From Megalonaias nervosa (Eukaryota > Mollusca > Bivalvia > Unionida > Unionidae): a DNA stretch of 64,000 nt. The notes below the pieces were generated by a model that worked only from the letters and a program-made list of their open reading frames with translations, ran no database searches and had not been told where the DNA came from. Made by a program: the position numbers and the translations under genes. Shown piece by piece: positions 56,044 to 64,000 of this stretch (position 1 is the stretch's first letter; the number at the start of each line of letters is the position of its first letter). The stretch is taken from assembly GCA_016617855.1 (NCBI GenBank), contig JAECUM010027029.1:1-64000 (forward strand), in the 5' to 3' direction.

Positions 56044-56234
56044 TCAGTCGTCTACTAAAATAATTTCTGGATAACCCGCTCCGGACAACTTTGTTTTTGG
56101 CAAAAACATACTTTTTCTTTTTCCACAGATTGCACAAATACTTTTCAGCATTATTCTATTATTTTTTTGTTTTTTCTGTTTATTTCATCTTTATTTTCTG
56201 TTTTAGTTTTACACTTAAGACAATATGTTGACAT
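56044..56234 (-). pseudogene. Small Cys-rich (two CxxC) Polinton protein, frameshifted
   Basis: ATG at 56234 (MSTYCLKCKTKTEN), then a Lys/Asn-rich linker. After a shift near the T runs 56162-56175 it reads SICAICGKRKSMFLPKTKLSG and ends at 56044. Two CxxC pairs suggest a zinc ribbon. Similar tiny proteins are common in Polinton/adintovirus gene sets and in DUF5679-like families. Function unknown. Confidence 0.6.
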
Positions 56235-56249
56235 TGTATATCAGTGAGT

Positions 56250-56705
56250 TTAGATAAAATTTAATGCAATCTCATCATTAGCGTGAGAAGGTTGTTTGTC
56301 AAATTGCAAAATAAACTTTAAAAAATCTGGATTTTCGGTCATCTGTTTAATAAACATTATGCAATAATATCGACAAGCGGAAGTTCCAACTGGTTGAATT
56401 TGATTAGACGAATAATTTATTATTTTCGCAAGAGACTTCGTCTCTGGAGATTTTGTCTCTTGAATTCTACTCATATATTTTTTTATTGCGTCACTTAGTA
56501 GAATTCCGAACGAGTCAAAATAATTGTCATCAAAAACAGCTACCCAATGTGTACCAGATCCGTCATTGAAATCTTGTATATTTATAGCACACGAACCTGG
56601 CGTCTCTGGAATTGCTATAAGTTCATCTTTAGAATAAACTCCACTGAAATTGTTTACTTTTTTTCATTTATCAAGTATATCAAAATTACTTAACGCAGAC
56701 TTCAT
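56250..56705 (-). pseudogene. Adenovirus-type cysteine protease (PRO) with an in-frame TGA
   Basis: Start ATG at 56705 (MKSALSNFDILDK), then TGA at 56664-56666. The same frame continues through NFSGVYSKDELIAIPETPGS, the catalytic-His block GTHWVAVFDDNYFDSFG (about 56540), and Gln plus Cys in NQIQPVGTSACRYYC (about 56370), ending at 56250. The family (C5/Ulp1-like) matures capsid proteins in adenoviruses and Polintons. The order His, Asp, Gln, Cys is preserved. Arg follows the catalytic Cys where Gly is usual. The ATG overlaps the stop of the pX-like gene (ATGA). Confidence 0.8.
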
Positions 56706-56894
56706 CTCTTTGTTCCTGGCAACATTAGTCCTCGTCCTACTCCTAACAGATTTGGCAATAGACTTCCCGCCAATCCTGCTAGTAACGGGGCTATTGGAAT
56801 AAATCCACCTTTTCGCCTCGGTCGTGTCTTTTTTTTTCGTCGTTGTCTTTCTTTTCGTTGTTGTCTTTCTTTTTGCTGTTTTTCGTCTGGGCAT
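56702..56894 (-). pseudogene. Basic pX/core-like protein with one frameshift
   Basis: ATG at 56894 opens a Lys/Arg/Thr-rich N terminus (MPRRKTAKRKTTTKRK). After the T9 run at 56829-56837 the frame that fits gives RRKGGFIPIAPLLAGLAGSL, a Gly-hydrophobic segment of the type seen in adenovirus pX/mu and Polinton homologues, and stops at 56702. Likely a DNA-condensing core protein (inference). The same gap also reads through in another frame, which is why a longer 76-residue product can be predicted. Confidence 0.65.
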
Positions 56895-56963
56895 TATATT
56901 TATCAGTCACATAAAATTAAACTTGCAAAATTGTTGCAATCGACATTCATACGAAACATTAAA

Positions 56964-57368
56964 CTAAACGAAAATTTTCTTTATTCCATGACCTTCAACT
57001 GCCTTTTTCGTTGCGCCAGATACTGCTTCAGACGCAGCTGCTAATCCTAATGTACCTAACACTGGCAAAATTTTAGGTATTAACATTCTGGCCATTACAG
57101 ATAGTGCCGGACCGAAGAAACAACCTTCCACCGCAATGCGGTGGGACATTGCAGTTATTTGTGCATCACTTAAATTTAAAACAAAAGGTTTTTTGCGATC
57201 GTATTTATTTACTTGTTTTTTGGTTAACATTAATTTTGTTAAAGTACCTAAAACACCTGCGGCAAGGTTGACCTTTAATGATACTTGTCTTTTCTTTGCA
57301 AGAGCAGCTGCTAATTTTTTAACTTGACCATCAGTCAAATATATTTCTTTTACAATATATTTTGTCAT
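56964..57368 (-). CDS. Small virion-type Polinton protein (LTDGQ family), 134 aa
   Basis: Intact frame from the ATG at 57368 (MTKYIVKEIYLTDGQVKKL). Two repeat-like halves (LTDGQVKKLAAALAKK and LSDAQITAMSHRIA) alternate with KKRQVSLKV and LTLTKKQ-like segments. A hydrophobic C-terminal part (GPALSVMARMLIPKILPVLG) suggests membrane interaction. I recall such proteins next to the capsid gene in cnidarian and mollusc Polintons; a minor-capsid or pVI-like role is inference. It lies 20 bp from the capsid gene on the same strand. Confidence 0.65.
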   Translation of the reverse strand: MTKYIVKEIYLTDGQVKKLAAALAKKRQVSLKVNLAAGVLGTLTKLMLTKKQVNKYDRKKPFVLNLSDAQITAMSHRIAVEGCFFGPALSVMARMLIPKILPVLGTLGLAAASEAVSGATKKAVEGHGIKKIFV

Positions 57369-57388
57369 CTTATTATTAAAGTTACAGA

Positions 57389-58888
57389 TTAAATTTGTAC
57401 TGACATTTTACCTCCAACAAAATCAATCGTAATAGTTCTGTCGCTGATCACTAACGCATATACATATAAATGCGCTGCTGGAGCTGCTTCTAATGTCCAA
57501 GTAATTTCAATATCAGCAGTTGAAATTACATCTCTTTCATTTTGTTTACTAACATCAAAATAAAATATCAGATAAAGTGTACGAAATTCCTCTACTGATA
57601 TCTGAGATCCATCTCCAACGTCCTGATATTTTTGCAATGCGTCGAGCAGGTACATGTAAGGTCAAGTAATATTTTTATTAGCGTTATCTGCAAAATTACA
57701 TTCTATCGCTCGCTCCGGGTATTGCTTTGAATTTATTCTAGCATATATTCGTCTAACATCAGCATTATCAAATATCGCATTATTTTGTTGCTGGTTATTA
57801 CGTCTCGCTTGTTGCTGAAATACAACAAATAATTGCCGTGGCTTTTGTTCAGTTGACGTTGTTGTGACTCGCCATGTGTAGTCGGAGGTATTTGGAACTG
57901 CTGTTTGATATATTTTATGTTGCTGAAAATGAATTTTCTTTGTGCGGTTTTTAAGAATATCATCTAATTCGAGCGATTTGAAACTGTCGGCGTTATTCGT
58001 GGCATCCACAGCGCAAGTTTGTTTATGATAAACGTACATCAGCCCCGCCAAATCGAAATAAACAGTCGTTTTGTTCTGATCGAGTTAAAATAAGCGTATG
58101 TATACTTTATTGTAGTCCCTGCAAAAGCCAAATATTGTACTTAACGGCAGCATCATTGTAATTTGACGTGATGCTGCTGCAAGTGCCTTTCTCTTAACAT
58201 AACCCTCATTATAACGTTTATTTCTTATAGTAACTAAATTATTAACATGATTTAACATTACAGTTCCATTAGCATCTCCTGCTGGTGGTCTTGTACCAAG
58301 ATTATTACAAGCAGCAATGAGTGAGACTCTTGTAGCGTCTGCATTAGCATCTGCAGCTGGTGTATCTATATTAAAAAAATTAACATTAGCAATAAGAAAA
58401 TCTCTTACAGTTACAGCATTTACAGCAGCATCAGCCACGGCAACTAAAATAGGTACTCCTGGAAAATTTTCAGATGATGCAATAATATTCGACAAACCAG
58501 TTCCAGTATCTTTAAACCACATCATATTAGTTGCAGTTGATTTGGAGTAATCATCGGAAACCGAAATAATATTTAAGATTGTACTTGCAACTTGTAAGTG
58601 ACTTGAAATATCTTCGACAGTTTGATTAGCTAGTTGATATCGAGCACTTTGAAATAAACACCAACCATCATTTATAAGAGCTACTTGTGCATCAGCTGCA
58701 ATTGCGACAGGTGGAACAGCTACTGTCATAATCTGACCACGAACTTCTAACATTGCTTTATGAGGCAGTAGAAATACGTCATCGTCTCGAGTATTAAATG
58801 TTCTGGAGCCAGCTTTATTTGGTTCGTTAGAATTTTCATCGAGATACTCAGTATATTCAAATTCTGTTACCGTGTCGTCTTCGTACAT
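57389..58888 (-). pseudogene. Major-capsid-like protein (Maverick F54H12.2 type), broken
   Basis: About 1.5 kb of coding sequence from the ATG at 58888 (MYEDDTVTEFEYTEYLDE). Blocks include LPHKAMLEVRGQI, ALINDGWCLFQSARYQLANQ, VEDISSHL and SVSDDYSKSTATNMMW. The first frame ends LSTIFGFCRDYNKVYIRLF at 58085. It resumes near 58070 with CAVDATNNAD, YTWRVTTTS and KQYPERAIECN, passes an in-frame TGA at 57662-57664 and continues YMYLLDALQKYQDVGDGSQI to 57389. Sequence normally joining the two halves appears to be missing around 58085. The family is the repeated Maverick protein considered a jelly-roll capsid subunit; that fold is knowledge-based, not visible. The frame is open for 13 codons upstream into the adjoining palindrome. 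Confidence 0.75.
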
Positions 58889-58889
58889 T

Positions 58890-59310
58890 TTCAGGTCAGC
58901 GTCATTAAATGTAGCTAAAGCTACCTAACTGGTTTTAAATACTTTGTGTGAAACAAATTATATACTGTTAGCTACATTTAATGACGCTGACCTGAAAATT
59001 GACTGTGCTACAGATAGGATAAAATTCTCAATGCTGTGTGAAATGAACTATGACAGAAAACACTGATCTATGCATATAGCCTATAGACCTATACACTTCA
59101 TAGTCTTCCAATGCTCTTAACAACTACAGAAAACTTAGTAACAGCCAGAAATGTGTTATGTCAAACATGCTTTATTCTATTTTTGTTAAGCATCTTCATT
59201 TCGCCCCAGTTGAATTAAAAAAGTACCTATAATATTTAATGACAAATAATGCACTTACCAGCCAGAAGGAATCATTTATCCGTCAACACATTAATCCATA
59301 TTCAATTTTC
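58890..59310. repeat. Palindromic repeat plus flank, copy 2, abutting the capsid gene
   Basis: A short palindrome (58889-58999; tcaggtcagcgtcattaaat pairs with atttaatgacgctgacctga) is followed by about 300 bp that align with 42900-43190. Shared words are gctacatttaatgacgct, cagata-gataaaattc, agaaatgtgtta and gcacttacc. Relative to copy 1 the left arm is cut off at the capsid start codon, so the element boundary falls inside the palindrome. Confidence 0.8.
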
Positions 59311-60779
59311 AATATATATTGTCCTGATGTTATGTTAAGTTTATAAATTAGATATTTCTAAACAGAAATGCAAGGTAGATGTTAATAATAATATTTTAAA
59401 GAATCATGGTGTACCGATACATTGAATCACGAAATTATATTCTGATTTTTACACTGTGTCATGTATGTATAAATTGTACATCTGCACACTACCTTCTTTA
59501 TTTTCGTATTATAATACAATCGAGATAGTTATGTATTGTATATAATCATATTTATATGAACGTGAACATGCTTTCTAAGAATATTATTTTCAACGAACAA
59601 TATGGGAGATTAAAATTTACGAAAACTCTGAGGTTCAACATTGATTGACTTACATTGATATCGAATGATTACAAAAAAGTTTACAAAAATTTTTTTTTTA
59701 TTTTTTTTTTATTTTTTTTTTTTTGCATTCCTGGCTGCAGGTGTATGTTAGATGGATATGGTCTCAAGTTTGCACATACAAATGGATATATGATGAAGCG
59801 TGTCGCGAGATAGTTTTACTTTCTGAAACAAACATGAAAGTTTGCGTCTATCCAAGCTTGCACTTGCTTGTACGAGCTTGCGCAAGCGTTCGTGATAGCT
59901 TAAAAACATTAAAAGCTTAAACTAGTTTATCGTAAGCTGACCACAAGCAATTGGCATGGATGCATTTTGGTGTGAATATTCTGTAATTTTGAAAAATAAA
60001 TAATATCTCCAGATATTGGCTGCTTTTTATCAGCACAAAACCTACATTAATTATGACTGAAGTTATGAAGATGTTGTACAACTGCGAATGGAATGTGTAA
60101 AATTTGTTGCAAACTGCCCGCAGATGAGATAAAATCTGAGCTCCCAGAATTTACCAAAATATGTTTTACAAAACCTATTTCTGTCAAAGAGCAGAGTCAA
60201 TCGTAGTCAACAGTACAACTTTACTAAGGTAGAGTGTTTGGGCTGATGACGAAATAAGTTTTGACTGATGATGAAATTAGTTTTTCATGTTGGAAATTTC
60301 ATGAAAGAATTTTCATCATATGGAGATAATATTCTGAGACAGATACTGAAAGACAGAGGTGTTTCTGTACAAAAATAGAACCCAAAGGATATAATACATT
60401 GTATATATCCTTAGGTGTAGATGAAACAGAAAATGGATGTCTTCAAAGACAAGTACGCAGCGTAAATGAATCATTTGCTTTTCACAGACGTAACTAAATC
60501 TGCCCAGTGTGAACAAAAAGTACACAGCTCGGTGACATTGACACTGTCAATGTGAGAGGTGGCACATATGCAGAAGTGTGGGGAATATGCATTTATCATA
60601 GGCATTTCAGCGTTAATAGCGCCTGTGGTTGCAAATGCGGCTGTGGTATGGATCATCGTAACTGCATCAGGGATAGGTCTGAAAAAGTGGTTGGTAGACA
60701 CTTAGCATCTGGCAGAACTTCTCGGGACCCATTACGTCTCGAGGTATACACTCATATATAATCTATTAAATGCAAAAAG
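59311..60779. other. No gene seen
   Basis: AT-rich; T-rich runs at 59689-59723. Nothing coding was recognised in either strand. Confidence 0.4.
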
Positions 60780-61300
60780 AAATCAACCGTTTTGACCACT
60801 GTGATGTACCAGTACCAATTCGAGGCCAGTTTGGAAACATCGCATTAGCACGCGAAAACGCTAAGTCGCTGATTACACCGTCCGGTGTGAAAACATCCAG
60901 AGATTGTTTCTAGAACGATGAAATGGAATTCACCAACAAAACTACCTCGACAAAATTTTCAGTTATATCAAGCAACCAACATTAACTCTACCGGCGAAAG
61001 CAAAACCCTAGACTGATATTCACCAGGGAGACTTGAATGTTTAACAGTTCTTTGACATAAACGAGAACAATCATTAGCGACAGCAAGCAGTGCAATTCTA
61101 CGTAAAAAGCAAGCAGTGCAATTCTACGTAAACCTCAAAGTGTGCAAACAAACGCCGGAGACGTAAATACTCTCGAGGGAAATGTTTTCAATAATTGTAT
61201 GACGGTTGTACCAGTGAAGAAAATACTTGCTAAAGGAAGTCATGTGTGTTGCAACCGGCAGTGATGAGTCTCGTCAAGGACTGCCTTTAAGATAATTGTA
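60780..61300 (+). pseudogene. Decayed ORF fragment, mobile-element-associated
   Basis: Protein-like runs in changing plus-strand frames: PVPIRGQFGNIALARENAK (about 60830) and then VQTNAGDVNTLEGNVFNNCM (about 61140) followed by TVVPVKKILAKGSHVCCN. A 25-bp direct duplication (agcaagcagtgcaattctac, 61084-61133) disrupts the middle. It sits just upstream of, and on the same strand as, the fragment at 61430, suggesting one decayed two-gene unit. I do not know a named family. Confidence 0.45.
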
Positions 61301-61429
61301 CTTCGCAATGACGTTATTATTAGAACAACTATGCTGGATATTCAGTGCTATGGACACGATAAAATAATGAAAGCTGCAAGATAATATCACAAATATGCTC
61401 ACGAAACAGAAATGCGCGGATGTTGTCTC

Positions 61430-61730
61430 GGATGCAATTTGCGTATTCGCTGCAACAATCAGCGGTTACCTTGATGTAGTTGGAATCGCAACCCAACGAC
61501 ACCAGTCCGAATTGTTGTCGGAGCTATATTGATAGCAACGGGTGTGGTAGACTGCGCTGGCAAAATAATTTTGTTTTACTTGCATCAGCGGGTTCGTACT
61601 TAATCGGAAATTCTCGCTGCTGCAGACAGCAGTCTCAATACCATTAGGATACTATACTACGGTGGACATTTTAGATTAAATCTTTACCATGGCTGACTTT
61701 CAAACTGTGTTAAAGTGGAAATCTTTCGTC
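61430..61730 (+). pseudogene. Decayed ORF fragment related to 9960-10290
   Basis: Reads TTPVRIVVGAILIATGVVDC, then a frame-shifted SSLNTIRIL, then MADFQTVLKW. These align in order with the fragment at 9960-10290. Gly/Ala-rich hydrophobic segment followed by a helical tail; function unknown. Confidence 0.4.
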
Positions 61731-61739
61731 GACTTGACG

Positions 61740-64000
61740 AACAAATACGAAACAGTGGAGAGAACCAAAACAAGCAATTGTTTTGCATGCGGTTTATTGC
61801 TACAGGTGCTCACGGGTGATATAAGTTTCCACAATCTCGTCGGGTGTAACCTGCCAATTGCGCTTGGTGCGATCGTATATTTATCTATTGGGCGATCTCA
61901 CCTTCGGTTTTCGACTAAGCGACCATTTTGGGCCTGCGGATATAATTTGTATAAAATACAATGACTGCGCACGCGGGACCCGCGTTTGACACAGAGGGGA
62001 ATCAATTCACTCTACTCTCAAGTATAAAATAACTGGTAAAGTCATGTGGTATTAAAGGCGCTGACGCACATTTAAAAGCCCTATCATCACACTAATGTCG
62101 ATGCTGAGGACAAGAATCTTTCATATCCTAAATGTGGCACCGGGTGGGAATGTGTTGGTCAAAAGATCGAAATATTCAGCAGGTAGTAATTTAAGAAATA
62201 ACTTTCAATATTGTTATACCTATTACCCTATTCTGCTGATGCTGCCAACGTATATTCCATTACTGTTAATATTAACTCAACAGCCGTGCCACCAAAGCTA
62301 CGATACCACGATTACCAGCCATACTAGTGATATGCTGCTGAAGATAGTGATTATGAAGGCGAAGTGTTTTAACAGAGATTATAGAGGCGTTTGCATTTTA
62401 CGATGAAAGTGTTGGGGTTCGAGTACGAATTATTTGATTCAGCAAGCCTACTTTGATCCTTTTGTAGCTGATTATTTCGCTTTGCACTGAATGCACTATG
62501 GGTAATAAACCGATTAATTGTTCTTTACAAACAATTGGATAATTTTACTGTACGGACCGCGTGTAGCTAACGGTAAAATTAATTAAGGATCAGTGGCAAA
62601 TATTCTCCTCACTCCTTTTCAAGCATGCGAATATTTCTTACAACAACGGCAATTGGAATTTGTAATAAAATAAAGAAAAAAAAAAACCCTCATCTTTATT
62701 AATATTAAACAAAATCTGAATGAATCATGTCTAAATGTCGTTGATGGCTTCAGAGTGGTATCTGTGAATAAATAAATGAATAAACCGAGACCGTTGTAAA
62801 TATAAAAAGAAAGTACCAAAACTGAACATGTGTCCTTTTATATATGTTTTCCTTAATTACACATTTTGTTTTTCTTTTCTAATTTTATCATACATGCAAA
62901 TATTATATGGTGATGGCCAAAACAAATGCAAATTTGTAAATTCATGCGACTTTTTCCTTTATATCATTTCGCAAATCTTATATGTATTTTCCATTTTCAT
63001 AATAAGCAACATATGCAAAGAAATGATTAGATTATTATCTGATCGAATGTTTCTTGATTTCTAATCAATTTTCAGTGGAATTTGTATAGTATGTAAATAA
63101 ATCTCACAATGAAATAGTTCCAAGAACATTTCTTTTAACTAAGTGTGAGAAAAGAGTTTCACCATTTCGCATATCCTTTGACACTGAATATATAACATCA
63201 GTGCCTCACCGCCATCAAAAAAGGGGGGAGGGGCTATTTCGCCTCATTGTAATAACACAGGAAGCATGTGATTTACTATTCGTCTCGTCTTATTCAAAGA
63301 ATCGCGGGGCTACGTTACCTTGATGAGAACAGTAGTGATACATGAGCCTCATCTTGTTGTATGAAAATGTTGTAAACTAGATATAAAAGTGCTTCTGACT
63401 CGTTAATATTCTTGCCTCACCAACCTATTAATAAATTGTCAACAATGACGGTCGTATTACAGATGCGTTCAGTAAGACGCCAATTATTATACAGGAAGTG
63501 ATTTTCTTTATTAGTTATCACGTGTACAAAGATTGAGCTATGAATTGTTAAATGAACTAATGCATAAAATCCACATATTCATAGCCGATTGTACTGAAGT
63601 ACTTTCTTTTATACATACTGATTTTATATGTTATCGAAGGAAACTAAAACAGTCTATATTCGTTACTCAGAGCACGCTCACTTTATTTACGGTATCCATT
63701 GACGAAAGATAATTATTTCTCTAAACTTATTTGTGAATACTTTTTTAAAAAATCTTAAAACGTCCGCATAAATTAAGACTTCACGTTTTTTAAATTGCGT
63801 GCAATTTCTTTTGGTTTAATATGAGTATATTTTCACATAACCTAGATTTGTGACGTCAAATTTTTATTTCGAACTAACGACAAAAGAAAACAGTCATCGA
63901 CAGATATATTGACAATTTTATCATTTCCCGTTACAAATTTGTTTAGGTGAAGAAGACTTAAATTAGATCGACTTTGATAACACAATGGTATTAAATTCAA
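61740..64000. other. No gene recognised
   Basis: AT-rich with short chance frames. The sequence at 61900-62000 is slightly GC-richer and may continue the decayed unit at 61430. No tRNA, splice-supported exon or repeat array was found. Confidence 0.35.

Larger units (their letters stand above)
47271..58890. mobile_element. Polinton/Maverick (adintovirus-like) endogenous element, decayed
   Basis: About 11.6 kb holding the diagnostic set of this group: protein-primed family B DNA polymerase, retroviral-type integrase, adenovirus-type protease, a capsid-like gene of the F54H12.2 type known from Mavericks, and small virion-type proteins. Polintons are self-replicating DNA transposons or integrated viruses with double-jelly-roll capsid genes. 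The right edge is placed at 58890, where the capsid start codon abuts a palindromic repeat; the left edge is not resolved. Terminal inverted repeats were not found. No packaging ATPase or penton protein was recognised. Most genes contain frame breaks. Confidence 0.85.

Noticed and set aside
61689..61964. 91-residue frame as an intact gene
   Set aside because: Its first residues match the tail of a decayed ORF also seen near 10.2 kb; the remainder shows no conservation.

Overview
The window reads as metazoan nuclear DNA, most likely from a mollusc and probably a bivalve. The reasons are one widely spread, intron-rich gene with GT-AG exons, several tRNA-derived SINE families, DIRS-type retroelements, a Polinton/Maverick DNA virus-like element, fold-back MITEs and many (TA)n, (GA)n and (CA)n microsatellites. 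There are no bacterial features such as operons or ribosome binding sites. The species call is inference; the sequence does not name the organism.

Minus strand, about 0.8-45.6 kb: one gene can be assembled from 12 exons, read from high to low coordinates. They encode a signal peptide, one EGF-like module, a two-exon fucolectin/tachylectin/pentraxin-type (FTP, F5/8C-like) lectin domain, seven more EGF-like modules, and a transmembrane helix with a short cytoplasmic tail. All internal exons are phase 1-1 and the joined CDS is 1,749 nt, or 582 residues plus stop. This is a MEGF/Draper/SREC-like cell-surface receptor with a lectin domain near its N terminus. Its introns are crowded with mobile DNA: a DIRS retrotransposon with inverted terminal repeats (1.73-8.13 kb), a truncated second DIRS copy (21.05-23.87 kb), SINEs, a 560-bp fold-back element (30.51-31.07 kb), a 359-bp MITE with a perfect 9-bp target duplication (39.37-39.73 kb) and several mini- and microsatellites.

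About 47.3-58.9 kb: a Polinton/Maverick (adintovirus-like) element. From right to left it carries a major-capsid-like gene, a small virion-type protein, a basic pX-like core protein, an adenovirus-type cysteine protease, a small Cys-rich protein, a parvovirus-type PLA2 domain fused to a retroviral-type integrase, two unknown ORFs, an HNH endonuclease on the opposite strand, a protein-primed family B DNA polymerase, and more unknown ORFs. Nearly all genes are broken. Many breaks are single shifts in A/T homopolymers, but there are also in-frame TGA codons and a deletion in the polymerase, so this copy is an endogenous fossil or, in part, a mis-assembled one. No packaging ATPase or penton protein was recognised. 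The capsid gene begins exactly where a palindromic repeat starts, and a diverged copy of that repeat lies at 42.7-43.2 kb.

About 59-64 kb: no intact gene was found. There are decayed coding fragments at 60.8-61.75 kb related to a fragment at 10.0-10.3 kb. In short, the window holds a large receptor gene whose introns and upstream flank collected several classes of mobile elements.
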